From: Kuschelorhynchus macadamiae
Taxonomy: Eukaryota; Arthropoda; Insecta; Coleoptera; Curculionidae
Length of the DNA: 64,000 nt
Reading direction: 5' to 3'
Assembly (NCBI GenBank): GCA_030620095.1
Contig: JAUTXW010000358.1
Coordinates: 558,001 to 622,000 of the forward strand
This document shows, piece after piece, positions 36,389 to 48,990 of the stretch (positions are counted from its first letter, which is position 1; each line of letters opens with the position of its first letter). The position numbers were made by a program, and so were the translations under genes. The notes beneath the pieces were generated by a model. That model saw nothing but the letters and a program-made list of their open reading frames with translations, searched no databases and was not told where the DNA came from.

Positions 36389-39300
36389 GTACGTCTTTTA
36401 TATTCTGCTATTTTAATTATTAAATTCTGACTTATGTTGGTGTCTTTACTCCATGATCTGTTCAGTTATTTTCGTGACTATTTTTTTTGTTTCTGTTTAT
36501 AAGGACAAATGTATCTTTTTTCTGAGAATTAGTTTATTATGAAAAACATCAAAAACAATCGTCTTATTTGTCCTTTTCTTAATTCCATTAGATTCCCACC
36601 AATAATGTTTCAATATTTCCTATTGTTGAATTCTGAAGTAGTTAACAAGCTTGAATTAATACTGTTCAATTTTCTAATTATAGAGAATAACTTTAATCAT
36701 TCATGAAACAACGTGAAATTGACCTTGATCTGAATATGAAAACCAAATTAGCCACCAGTTCGACTAATAGATTATACAAATGTTATTAGTACTGATATCC
36801 CCGTTTCTCAGACACAAAAATATAGCTTAAGCTACTAATGCATGTAAGGCATGACACTGGTATTTAAAAAAAACATACACGTTCTAGAAAACCGAAACTG
36901 CTTGTCCCTTACTAAACTATAAGATTTAAAAACAAATAGCTAAAAATTAATATAATCACATTTAATCAAAACAAAAGTACTAACAATCTGTTTTTCTTTT
37001 CTTTTCCTGTTAACCAATTATTGGGGCCAGCTTTAAGAAGGTGCTAACCCAACACTCGTCACCCCCACCCGTTGTCCAAATAAGCCAAACCAATCGACTA
37101 ACCCGTCTTCGTGGAACCCATCACGGGGGACCATGCCGGAAATTTGCTAGAGTTATGGGGTAGCGGTATGTCGATTAACTACTACATCACTAACCAAGAA
37201 TTGCCTGATTATATAAGGATGGGTTTTTCCAGTTTAAAGTAAATTATAGAAAAAAATGACCTGCATTAATATTACTCCCTATTAGGTAATTACTTAAAAC
37301 TAAATTAATTCTCGCCCATCCTTCTGTAATTAAGAATTCTTGAACACTAACATGTATGTTGTACTACTTCTTTTTAATAATCTCATTTATTATTTTATGT
37401 CTTAATTTGTCACCATTTTTCAATGACTACACGTTGTAATTTAATGTGTATGAGCATGGTTTACGTTATATTGTTTATTTCCACTTTTGCGGAGCTGTGT
37501 CCATTATTTGAACTGCGTTTATTCTCGTTTTAATATATTTTTTATCAGGATTTCTGAACGTAGGGGTCCATAGGGGGCAATGTCTATGTAATATAACATA
37601 TATTTGCCAACTCTAAGTAACGTGCTTAAAAAATGAAAAACTTTAAACACAAAAACAACTCCTCCCGAAGAGACGCCTCTCTAGTTAATTCCGGTGTAAA
37701 AAATTTTCATTTTGTTGTTTCAGTTAAAAAGTTTCTTTACGAAAACACGATTTAATTTTGGATCATTATTAATTTAATCTGTATGATACACCACTGTCTT
37801 CTAGTTAAATTTCCACAACCTTCCAAGGATTTCTGTTATTTGAATTGTTTACATACTTTCTAAGGATATGTTAACGTCTTCACAATTGTGCCATTCTATA
37901 ATTCAATAATTTTCATTATCGGCCTGCGGTCAAGTCCTTCGGCTCCCGTTAGCTGTGTTGTCAAGGTTCAAAGGTGGCTTCAGGAAGGTGGATTTGTGCA
38001 GCCAATTCTGGTAGCAATTTGTTATTAAGTAAAATGTAAGTAATTTGAAAACAAACGGTAAAAGGAAAAAAATCATATTAGTAAGATACTAGGGTTCTAA
38101 TGACAACCCTTTTGCTTCTTTTTACAAACCGGAACTAGGAATATTTGTCTTTCTTATTTCTCCTATTGTTACCTGATTTTTTTCTTGAAATAATTTTATT
38201 TTCTTGCTGGTAGTAGTAGTTATATGTATGTTTTGCATAAAAACGAACTTCTAAACAGATGCTCGCACGAAAGTGGTTCCTTTTATATTTTGGCTCAGTT
38301 CAGAATCTTGTTTAGTTTAGCTTAGCTTATTAAAGTCAATAAAAAGAAGGCAAGTAGGAATTAAAGATGGATATATATTTTCTTTACATCCGAATCAACT
38401 GTATTATATCTGTATTTAAACTTCTTACATTTTTCGTGTCTGCCAAATAAAAATTTCATATCAAAAAAAAAATAATAAGACATCTCAGTGATTTACTTTA
38501 GATAGAAGTGTGATGCTGTAAGTTTGAGTATGTCAGGTTTACGCAATATTACTTTTATATGGGACTAGGGAAAACAAATAATCAAAATTGCAGTTTTCTC
38601 AAGAAATACAATTTTTCAGCATCTAAATCTAAATTAAAGTTCAATTTTTATGTGAATTTTAAATTGGTAGTACAGTATTTTAATAAAAATAGATGTAAAG
38701 ATGGCAATACTATCGTAAACCAAATTCATACACACTCATAGCAAAAGACTAACACATAATCTCAACATGTTTTTATACAGATCAATATTGATATTTAGAA
38801 ATAGATAAGAGTTTTAACTACTTATACACTAAATGATCTGGGAAGTTTTTTACCCAAATTTTATGTCTCCATATAGGATATTTTTTTCTAAGCATTAGTG
38901 GTACTAGGATTATTTTTTCGCCAGTTATTACGTAATTATTTCGTCATCGTGGTAATACAATAAAATCATTCACTCTGAATTGTGCCAAAAATCATTACAA
39001 TTTTGCGAAATTATCAGCAGAGCTTTTATTTTTTATGTATTTAAAAAATATAAGTTGTAATTTGCTATGTATGTTGAGATTATGATTTACATTTTTAACT
39101 TCATGATCATGTAGCTTCTAAATTCTAATTTATCTGTTGTAGACAATACTGGTAAAGCAAAAGATGTCATGATTATGTCCAGAATAAATCATTAGAATGT
39201 TGAAATTATTAATTTAATTAGAAATATTTTAGTAAGAGTACCATGCATAGTTTGTTATAAAAGAATCTCAGAATTTTAGTTATTGTTAAATATTTTAAAA

Positions 39301-39629
39301 GTTTTTATTATTGGTGATTTGAAACAAACATGAATCTGTTATCTTTTACTTTACTAGAGAGCTAAGAATTAAAAAGTTAGTATTAGAATCTAAAATTTAA
39401 CCTTAACTTCCACTAATACTTTTTATTAAAGTACAAACAAATTTTTGAGTGCCAATTTTTCGAAAATGTATCGAATATTAATAGATATGAGTGTACCAGC
39501 TCTTGCCAGAAAAATTTACTTTTAACTTTCATCTTTAGTCCACGACTTAATTAGAAAATAAGTTAACAAATTTAATGTCTATAACCATATTGAATTCTAT
39601 AAAGTTTTCAAACCATCAAAATTCACATA

Positions 39630-41591
39630 CACACGCCGGCAAAATTAGGGGAACGGAAAAATTGTACACTAAATTTAGCATCAATTTCCTCTTAAATCGC
39701 CGGTTCGATTTCTATCTTGTTTTTTTTTTAACTTGATCCATCACAAATACATTTGACTTATTACCAGTTTTTTAGCAATTAGTCTTTGTATCATACTCAA
39801 GGACAAAAAGAAAGTAAGGGGTTTTCGGTGTTTCTTGAGACACCCTGTGGAGTGAACAACTAATAAATGAAATTGTAACCTGAGGTAACCTGATTTTTTT
39901 CCAAACATTTTTATTCACTTTGATATCTCAATTATTAGGGAAAATACAAGGTTTTGAAGAAAAGGTAAATTTTGATCTTAATTTTACCCACGTTGACATT
40001 CGAAATGTATGTGAAAACGTATAGGTTTTAACCTTCATGTCGTTTTTGTGCAAATTTTCACTTTAAGGTAAATATTGGAAACAGTTCTATATATAATTTT
40101 AAAATGCTTATAAATATACAGAAATATTCTTAATTTAGTGAACGCCTTCCTTCCTTCACACTTTGTCCAGTCTTGGATTGGTTCAATTTGTACTGCAGCA
40201 TAAACTGGAGCGTGTTTAAAGGCCAGTGGATCAAACGAATGACAATAACCATTCAAAACACCAACTATATTTACAAGATAAAAGAATATTCTCAACCAGA
40301 GTAGCTACTACTTGTTCGGGGATTTTGAACTGCAGGAATTCTGGACCTTAATTGCCTACCTAACATGTTTCCAAAAATGTTCAATTGAATTAAGGTCTGG
40401 GAAACATGCAGACCAATCCATTGCTCTTATTCCGGCGATATTCAAAAAGTCAGAGACACAACGAACAATGTATCCATGTGTATTTAAAGCGCCATTAATA
40501 GCCACCAACACTGTTCGTGTCCCTAAACATATTTCACCCTAGACCATTGCTGATCGTCCGTCATAAGAGACAGTAGTGGTAAAATTAATTTCATCTGGTT
40601 CCTAGGCAGCGATATAATCTTTCCCTATCATCGTTTGAATTAAGGGAAAAAGGCCTCTAATCTGTGAAAAGAACGATGGCCCACTGGTCATTTTCCCAGT
40701 TTTCATGCTCCCTAACGAACCTAGTCTCGCTACTCGATGACGTCGCTGTCGAGTTTTGAAGTTTTCTTTGTTCTATAGGCCTTCAAACCAAGTTCTTTGG
40801 GTCTTCTGCTAATTGGTACTTCTTATTTTTGGTACCGTTCTACGCCTGTTCAGTAATGTCTGTAAAACTATGAATCGTGGTTGACCTGTTTCTACCTTGA
40901 CCTCATCTCCTCACATACTCTCTTGTTTGCTTCTTACGTCTTACATTGCGATAGATCGTATATATTGATTTTTTTAACATCACTATAACTTCTACCATTT
41001 TGCAGTCATCGCTAGAGCCCTCGAACATCATTAGTAGTCATATCACCAAGGTTAACAATCAAAATTGTATTTGAAAACCGTGCTAATAGATTACCTCTAA
41101 AAAAGTGTCGCATAGCACCTCAATTAAAAGCGAACAGGAAGAAATACGCAAAACCAGAATATGTCGACTTCCCATTAGCAGCAGGCTCAAAGGAGTTGGC
41201 ATCAAGGTGGAAATTCACCATTTTTCTGCTTCAAATAAGATTAAAATCAAAATCCACCATTTCTTCGAAAGCCTATATTTTCTGATAATTGAGATACCAA
41301 ATTGAATAAAAAATCAGGCAACAATTTGATGTTATAAACTATTTTCAATTGTCAGTTATTTACTCCACAGGCGTATCTCAAAAAACACCGAAAATTCCAT
41401 ACTTCCTTTCCATTCTTGTATAAGATATAAAGAAAAATCGTTTTAAAATTGTAATAAGTCAGATGTATTCGTGAAGAATTCAGCTACAATCTATAAAGAA
41501 AGATGATCTAAATTGAGCAGAGTATTGAAGAGGAAATTGATGTTAACCTTAGTGTAAATTGTGCGCGTTCCCCTAATTTTGCCGGTGAGCG
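39630..41591 (-). mobile_element. Tc1-like DNA transposon, 1.96 kb
   Basis: The left end CACACGCCGGCAAAATTAGG then GGAACG, and the right end in reverse complement CGCTCACCGGCAAAATTAGG then GGAACG, are inverted. Similarity continues through 'TACACTAA..TTAGCATCAATTTCCTCTT', about 70 bases in all. TA dinucleotides flank both ends (39628-39629 and 41592-41593). A decayed transposase lies inside on the - strand. Confidence 0.88.
40290..41090 (-). pseudogene. Tc1-like transposase pseudogene
   Basis: Fragments in order on the - strand: a GRNRSTT hinge-like motif (about 40890), QWAIVLFTD with the first catalytic Asp (about 40680), RERLYRCLGTR, LNTHGYIVRCVSDFLNIAGI, then MDWSACFPDLNSIEHFWKHV (about 40365-40425), equivalent to the family's 'DWPACSPDLNPIEHxW' motif. 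Several frameshifts and stops separate them. The identity as Tc1 family is secure, and the copy is dead. Confidence 0.85.
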
Positions 41592-41593
41592 TA

Positions 41594-43289
41594 TTATGTT
41601 TTAAAAATTAAGACTGAATTTTATAATGTCAAAGACTGCCGCATTATTTTATGATAATTGTTGTTTTATTTGTTCAAATTTGTAACAGAATGGAATTTTA
41701 TTTCTGGAAAGTAATAGGCAGGTTTTTATCATTAGAAATAATTTCCACTAAAAAAATTCTTCCAATTGAAAGAAGAAAAATAAATGAAAATTAATAGTAA
41801 ACTTTTCTGGAAACAATTAGTGGTTAGGAAGGCTACCTTAGGGCTACACGAAGGTAGGTATTATTCTTCAAAGTAGAGACTTAAAACTCAATATAGTAAG
41901 TATAATTTTTTTATTATATAATGTAGTTGAAGGCAGAAAGTTATAACTTATTCACTGTAGAAAAGTTTGTAAAAAAATTACAAAACAAGAAAAAAAATAA
42001 GCTGTAGGCCAAAAACCAACTGACTTAAAACATTTTTTTTAAATGTCACTTAACATAAATTCGAGATAAATCACAGAACAACTTGTACACTTTAATTTCG
42101 GATTTATGTTATTTGCCATTTTTAAGTTATTAATAATAAAAAATACTTTTCCGTCCCGGTCTTTGTATTTCAAAGGAATAATCTATTAAAGCAATACAGT
42201 TTAAAATACTCGTAACACAAATTGTGCAATAAAAACTGGCGGGTCAAGTCGATATTGTTGTAGCATGCTTAAATTTATCGGCCCGCCAAATTTTTTTTAT
42301 ATAAATAAAATATATAAAGAAAATTTAGAAATTTTCGAATTGTATTTCCAGTGCAATCTCAATTTTAGAAAGGTCTGTTATGATTATAAAATTTAGGGAT
42401 TTTGAAACGTTTAGAAATTTATTTATGGTTTTAAAACTCCTTTTTACACATTTGAAATGATCAGATATTAGGGTAACATAATAAGAAACAAGTACTTTTT
42501 ACTATGCTCTGGTTTTTATTTAACTTTATATAGTTATATTAGTTGAAAACGTTTCATTAAATCCTTTTGATATTTATATTCGTTATGTATTAATATATTA
42601 TATGTTGTACTTATAGTTTTTATCTCAACATTGTCGAATATATATAGCACAAATTATAATTCATTGTTGTAGGTATATTTTAATATTAGACGAAATGCAA
42701 AAATGTTTGAATCAAATTGACGCTCATAAGTTAAATTGAGAGTTAATGTTATTTGGTGGTATTTGGTCATTTTTTTTTTATTAAAACCGAGAAAGTTTTG
42801 TCTCTTGGTGTTCCATTTTTTCTGATATAAAAGGCATCATATGAATTTTACATAAAATGTGTAGTGCCTGTTCAGCCCAACCAAACTCTACAAAGTTTGA
42901 TAGCACAAAATCTGATAATCTCGCAGTATACTGAGTGTCGGGAAATTTCATTCCAATGTTTCTAGTTTTACACATTGAAATATTAAAAAATATTCCTGGG
43001 AATATGAACTGTACAAAAACGTTCAAGGAAATAAAGCAGGAAATGTGATTATCTCTTGTTCGTATGTTTTGTCTAATATTTGTTTACTTATTAAATTTTA
43101 TTATCCTGTAATATGTTGTCACATTTTCTCTTTTTTATTTTATTTGACATACATTTTTTTTAGTCTTATTTTACTCTTATGGTTATCTTTTTTCTTTTTT
43201 TTTCTGTAGCGTACTTTTCAGAAAGACCACTTGCCCGATGCTTGCATCGGCTATGTCCTTACGTCCAGAAATTGTAATTAGGTCAATGT
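41594..43289. other. Intergenic, no recognised gene
   Basis: AT-rich sequence without a convincing open frame, repeat structure or element. A - strand frame at 42781-43026 (81 codons) has no recognisable motif. Confidence 0.6.
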
Positions 43290-43600
43290 CCCTATGATTT
43301 TTTTTTGGGAACGGTCAATCAAAGGGGTTGTGACCCAAAAAAAATTATACCCCGTATAGCTTTCTAAAATGTATTTTGGAAATTTTATAAACATTAATTA
43401 CTGTTTATCGTGTACCAAATTTAAATCAAATATCTCTAGAAATGTACGAGGTACACATAAAAAAACCTAAAAAAATTAAATTTTGACTCCCTGCATCTTG
43501 AAAACCAAGAGTTTCCGGACTTATGTTTAAAAGGAACTATTTTTAATAGTTCTATGTGTAGAATAGCCTCTCCAATAGGTCATACATCTAAAAACGGATT
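43290..43600 (+). repeat. Half-copy of foldback family F2
   Basis: 'TAAAATGTATTTTGGAAATT', 'AACATTAATTACTGTTTATC' and 'TCTAGAAATGTACGAGGTAC' match 30300-30390 and one arm of the element at 19905-20640. The similarity extends to 'CATCTTGAAAACCAAGAG'. Confidence 0.6.
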
Positions 43601-43639
43601 AGTGAATTATATTTATAATGTTCCATGATATATCGCAGA

Positions 43640-43800
43640 GACATTCAAAGTTAATTTTAAAGGCCATTATTTTGTTAATAACGAACAAAACAGATATAAA
43701 ACTTTGCGGGGCTCCAGTGATATTCTGAAGATTGTGTTGAGAGACGGTATCAAAAGCTTTAGTTAAGTCAAAAACTAAGAATCATATTAGTTTTAATAGC
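43640..43800 (-). pseudogene. Reverse transcriptase fragment (internally deleted non-LTR)
   Basis: The - strand reads FDLTKAFDTVSQHNLQNITG then APQSFISVLFV in one frame. Motif A (FDLTKAFDT) is separated from motif B (GAPQS..., usually GVPQGSVLGPLLF) by only about ten residues instead of the usual 60-70, so an internal deletion has joined them. Confidence 0.7.
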
Positions 43801-45150
43801 TAATTGCCCCTATAACACATTAAATTAATTTCGGACAAAAGTTTGTCTGATATTTCAAATGGAAAAATGAGTCCTAAGAGTAAGTGTTCTCTAGTTAGTG
43901 TGATTGATAATAGCATTAATCGAAATCAACAGTTGTCTAAAACACTAAAACACATTTGTAGTGAGAAGCAAAATTTTCTCAGTTTTAAAAACTTAACTGA
44001 AAATCCGCCTAATGACCTATTAAATTTTAATGTATTACTTCGTTATCATTTTCTATTTATTTTATTATTAAACAATAAAAAAATGACATTTTGACATCCA
44101 ACAAATTTGGGCAAATTGCCCGAAAAATCAACATTATTGCCTATACACGCATAAACAAATTAATATTATACTATAAGGATTTATTATGTGTCATATTATA
44201 ATACATATTATTAGGAATTAAAAAAAGTGTCTTAAATAAGTGCCTTAATTTTTTAGTAAACTAGAAGCCAATAGAAGTTTTGTGTCTTCAAGTTAAACTT
44301 TTTTTTTGAGATTTTTTAGGATCGGTATAGATCATTACGTGTTATCTCAATGTTTTAGGTATATATCTCAGTTTGCACGAGAAAAATTCAGTAAATATAG
44401 TATTTTAATGTGTTAATTTGTGTTTTTATTTACCCTATTCCCCTCCCAAAGTGTTTGTCATAGATAGCAAACTAGCAAGTCTAAGTCACAGTATAAATAA
44501 GCAAGACAGTAACGTCAGTGAGCTCAAATCCTTTGAAGTATTGAAATCAAAAACGCATCGGCAGGCACCTGCTTGCCGGGCTTTGCCTTCGTTGAGCCGC
44601 GTTTATACGAGGGGACATTCAATTAGTAAAATTTAATCGCTCTAGTAATAAGTCGTGTACTATTTAATTATTTTATAATTTCATTCGACACTCTAATTTT
44701 AATACATTTAGAAATGATATTTAGGTTATAAATGCTACACGACACGTTCTTAAAAATGTCTGAAGGTTAAAATGATGGTAAAACAAATAAATAATAGTTT
44801 AATAACAAGTTTTGTGTTGTGTAATGTAGCTTATATTGCAAAAATATTAATTCCTTCGGAATTAAAAAAAAAAGTACAAACCCAAATTAATAGAACTCTA
44901 AGGTATCTTAATAATATACTTTATTTTGCTTTAGAACAAAAAAAAATATACATTTTTTAAAATAGTTAACTTAGCCATTCGTTTATTTGCTTTTTGGGTT
45001 TTTATGTTCCTGTTAGCAAATTTTACAGTGTAATAGATCCTTACTCTAGTATGTAAAAAAACAATACGCTAGAGGGAAGGAGTTACATGGATGAGAAAAA
45101 CTAATCTTAGAAAACTCATCTTTTAAATGTTTACCTATGTTAGGAACACC
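43801..45150. other. Intergenic, unidentified short frames only
   Basis: Open frames at 43843-44094 (83 codons), 44418-44636 (72 codons, including a GC-richer end) and 44772-44960 on the + strand show no motif that I recognise. They may be chance or remnants of unnamed elements. Confidence 0.5.
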
Positions 45151-45284
45151 GGCTAAATTATTGAACAAATATGTCTTCTGGGGATATTAGAAAATCCACA
45201 AATGAAGTAGAGGGAATCGTTAAGCCACCGTAAGGGGCTAATAAATTAACTCTTAGCTCTAGAGCTTTAAAGAGAAAGCTGTTT

Positions 45285-45948
45285 TAACCCGGGGTACCAA
45301 TCCAGTGCATTGTAATACCCTCTAAAGTTCTTTTTGATTGAAGTCTAAATATTGTTTTTAATGTTTTATATACCTTTGGGCCCAGAAAATATAAAGAAAG
45401 TGTGAACTGTTTTAATTCATTTATGTAACGAGAACCTTTAGGGGATTTATTTACTAAATCTAACTGAGCTGTAAAGAAACTTAACAAATTCTTCCGGGTA
45501 ATTATTTTTTAAAGACTTTTGAACGTCTTCAAGCGTAATGTCTTTATTTCCACGTGTAATGTTCAAATGTTTTTCTATTTCATGTATACGTCTCTTCAGT
45601 TTACGTTTTCTGGGACTATTGAACGAAAGCATGCTAGTGGTTTGGCTGGCAATATCACTATTACTTATTTGAATTTTTTCTAAATCAATTAAAAAAAATT
45701 GTGTAGACGCATTAACCATTTCTAGAAGTAGTGTTTGAGTTGAAGAGTGTAAAACTGACCTATTATTAATTGGTAAATGCATTGTAGTGATGGCATCAGA
45801 TTTAATGTGGTTCTTCTGAGGATTCGAAAAATACTCTGTCTCAAAATGTATTGCACATATTTTAATTTTCAAGTTACATTCATGATTAGTAAGATGTGAA
45901 TATCTGTGATTTCCTACAAATCCCAGTTTTTGTTTCCACTGTTTACAT
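45285..45948 (-). pseudogene. THAP-domain gene, exon 2 (THAP end + P-element transposase-like segment, frameshifted)
   Basis: After an acceptor TTTTGAG at 45949-45950 the frame reads CKQWKQKLGF ... KICAIHFETEYFSNPQKN ... AITTMHLPIN, completing the THAP finger with its C-x(2)-H (CAIH). A basic coiled segment (RKRKLKRRIHEIEKHL) follows. The frame stops at 45447, but an overlapping frame continues as TAQLDLVNKSPKGSRYINEL then KQFTLSLYFLGPKVYKTLKT and PSKRTL-like FRLQSKRTLEGITMHW. That block is the start of P-element/THAP9-type transposase after THAP, and a single frameshift near 45480 links the two. Similarity fades below 45284 and the catalytic domain was not found. Probably a decayed P-like transposon or domesticated copy. 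Confidence 0.75.
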
Positions 45949-46490
45949 CTCAAAAGAGCGAAAATCTTATCTTTTTATTTGCAGTTGAAAGTGAGTGTTA
46001 ATTAAGACTGCAACACTTTGCTTATTTTCCCACTTTGATTTTATAATAATACCTAAAGCTTCACAAGCGTAACAGTCTGAATTAAACAATGATTTTAACT
46101 CCTCGTAAAATTATGTACATTATCATACATAGGATATATTTTTTAATGTGATGCTCCACGATTTAGTTTTAAATCCCCTTTACCTTCACAAGCCCTACCA
46201 ACTTTTTCAAAACTTAAAAAATTACTTTTCTGACTTTAGAATCGATATCGCTTAATTGAATAAAACAAAATAATCATTTGATTATTGGTTTCACCCCTAT
46301 CCTGTGAATGGGAATTATAAGTTAATTTTTTTATTATTAACACAAAACAATTTTTTTTGAAAAGAGAACATGGTCGGTTAGTAAATGTATCGAGTCCAAT
46401 TTTATGGATACTATTTTTACCAAATTTTTATCTCGCCTCTTAAAGAAAAAATATGTAGGTATTTTAATCCTAGCTAATAGTTATTCATAC

Positions 46491-46576
46491 CTGAAAGGAT
46501 CTTTTGGAAATCTAAGAAACGATTTTTCACCATCGGTTTTACTGAAACAGTTATCCACTGCACAAAATCCAACCAT
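46491..46576 (-). pseudogene. THAP-domain gene, exon 1 (P-element-like)
   Basis: From the ATG at 46574-46576 the frame reads MVGFCAVDNCFSKTDGEKSF then LRFPKDPF and ends TTTCAG|GTATGA. This is the first half of a THAP zinc finger (C-x-C-type start, then 'F.RFPKD'). It leaves two bases (AG), which the A starting exon 2 completes as Arg to give the usual RFPKDPxRCxxW sequence. THAP fingers occur in P-element transposases, domesticated THAP9-like genes and host regulators. Confidence 0.75.
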
Positions 46577-47205
46577 CGTTATAGAAAACGTAACCGCCAC
46601 AAAAATATCTCTGCCTTGCCCTCGTATAATACGTACTGTGCTAAAATTCACCAAAGTTGCTCCGAGTCGCTGCGAAAACTGGATTGAACCGGTTTTACCT
46701 TCAGGTCGCGGCCGCGGCTGTCGGCAAATCGGGATTTTTATGCTTCTGACTGACGCTACCATTTATTAATTCTACCGTGGCTAGGTAATTTTGCAGTTTT
46801 TGCACCCAGTGCGTCGTTTAAAGTTGGATCACGTCTGCAGCGAATGTAAATGTAAAACTATTGATGAAACATATTTATAAAGAGTTGGTTTTAATATAGT
46901 GGTGGATTCATATTCTTTGATCAAATGAAAAGGAAAACAATTTTAATCTTTTGCTCTTACAAAAATGTATCAATCTTTAAAATTACTTAAATCCAGATTA
47001 GTTAAAGTTTAATTTTACGCTGTTTGTAGCCTGGTAGTTCCTAGATTCATCACATCATAGTTAGCCAATATTTATAAGAATACCTGCTCATTCGCCCTCA
47101 GTAAAAATATTTAACTCTAAATTGATTGAAATAAATATTTAAGAAAACTACCACGGAATGTTTCGATATATAAAATAAAGAATATAATTGAAGCAAAAAT
47201 AAAAA
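46577..47205. other. Intergenic, upstream of THAP pseudogene
   Basis: The first 200 bases are GC-richer (near 46660-46730) and could be the promoter side of the THAP locus. No repeat or gene was recognised. Confidence 0.4.
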
Positions 47206-47214
47206 ATTGTGTCA

Positions 47215-47770
47215 TTTATTTTTACTTCCCTCAGTTGAATGGGTGAAAAAATCACCCTCCGAAATGTTTTCAAATCTTCACGTTTCAGGGTCCCTAGATG
47301 ACGAAAAATATGTTTTCTCAATTCCGTCGGTGTGCCTGTCTGTCTGTTTGCGGCGTAGCTATGTGACTACTTACTCGATTGACTTCAAATGTTGGTCAAA
47401 AATTAAGGGTCATATGGGGATGACCTGGTAACATTCTGGTTAAAACCCAATATGGCGAAACTAAATGGCGGCCTAGTGAAATGTTAAAAAAATCATTATT
47501 AAAAAACTATTTAGCCAATTTATCTCAAGTTTTGCAAAAACATCGAATATTATGTTGTGGTATAGATATTAACTAGTAAAACTGTGTTACTAATTCAAGA
47601 TGGCGGAACAAAATGGCGTAATCGTGATAAAATCCTCCACCCTCTCAAGTTTTACATAACTTCACGTTTTAGTGTCCCTAGATGCCAAAAAAACATGTTT
47701 TTTCAATTCCGTTGGTCGGCCTGACTGCCAGTTCACAACATAGCTTAAATATTACTTGCCCGAATAACTT
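47215..47770 (+). repeat. Dispersed repeat family R1, copies in tandem
   Basis: A long copy contains 'TTCAATTCCGTCGGTGTGC'-type and 'CTGTCTGTCTGTTTGCGG' blocks, 'GGTCAAAAATTAAGGGTCAT', 'ATGGGGATGACCTGGTAACA' and 'CCCAATATGGCGAAACTAAA'. A second start follows at about 47650 ('CACGTTTTAGTGTCCCTAGA'). Confidence 0.7.
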
Positions 47771-48114
47771 CAATTTTTTTTTTTAATTGACGTTTCGCAA
47801 CTTTATTGCAGCCTCTGGACGCACATATATTCTATATCCTGCATGAAACCCATGTTATCAGTCGTTACCTATTACGTTGGTCAAATATTTCCCAGATATT
47901 AAGTTTCTAAATGGTTTTCGCTAATGATCCTTTTGTTTTTGTGTTAAGGTGGTGTATTATTTGAAGTTAGGATTCTAATTCTAATTTATCTCAAATTTTG
48001 CATAAATATCAAGTGTTAAGGAGGAATGGACTAGTAACATTTTGATATTTAATCGAAGATAGCAAAACAAAATAAAATATTTAAAAAAATCAACCTGAAA
48101 AAATTATTTATTAA

Positions 48115-48310
48115 ATTAATTTGTCATTTTGTTCTGCCATATTGGATTTTTACCAAAATGTTAACAGGTCATCCCCATATGACCTTTAATTTTTAACCAA
48201 AATCTGGAGTTACTCGTATAAGTAGGTTTTTAGCTATGTCGCGAACAGACGACATGGGTGATTTTTTCATGATCACATTTCTTCCCTTTTACGAGGCAAG
48301 CAAATCGTTT
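48115..48310 (-). repeat. Dispersed repeat family R1, copy (reverse)
   Basis: 'CATTTTGTTCTGCCATATTG', 'TTTTTACCAAAATGTTAACA', 'GGTCATCCCCATATGACC' and 'GCTATGTCGCGAACAGAC' are reverse complements of blocks at 47215-47480. Confidence 0.7.
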
Positions 48311-48990
48311 TTGTCAAACAATTAAAGCAGATTCGAAGTCTTTGGTAAGGTTTAAAGAACAAAGTTTTATTACATATATGACATATGTCGTTTTTTGTTA
48401 TTTTTGTTCTGAGACACTGGTTATACTTTACACCCTACTTATCTCTGGTGTTATTGACCAACATTTCAAAAAGTTAACTAAACTAGTGTTTTAGGCAGTA
48501 AAGCACTATATAAATATGTACAAATCGAAAAACTTAGGTGGGAACCTTTTTAAGAGTGTTACTTACAATATAACAGCGATAGCACTGCAACAACTCAAAG
48601 TAGACAGTTAAGTTTATTCATGCAGTACTCATAAAGACCCTCTATTTTATTCATATTAAAACACCAAGGCAATCCATGTTACCAAAACTGTCAATTTTAT
48701 TTGTGCAGTACACGTTGACAGCTTTCTTTAGAACGCTAAAGCATTTCACATACTGAAAACAAACACAATCACTCTACATTTTGATATTTTAAGATGTCAA
48801 GTGTTATATGAATATGGTAATGTTGTTTAAAAATCCAGGTTTTCTCAATAAAACTGCCTCTAAGTTACTAGAATATGTTTTATTTATTATCATCTTAAGT
48901 TCTCTTTATGTATGCAAACTCTGCTTTGGTTCTTGGCAGAAACATCCAGTTGCCTTTCACAACTTAGAATTTTTACATTATATGTTAAAA

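Larger units (their letters stand above)
34541..39629. other. Intergenic, no recognised gene
   Basis: AT-rich sequence lies between the how end and the Tc1 element. It contains a duplicated segment (35514-35680), a 28-base palindrome (36361-36388) and two GC-richer islands (37009-37160 and 37925-38025) that I cannot identify. Otherwise only short chance open frames are present. Confidence 0.7.

Noticed and set aside
46404..46769. 121-codon + strand frame opposite the THAP exon
   Set aside because: It is the shadow of the - strand THAP exon 1, which has the conserved finger and splice site.
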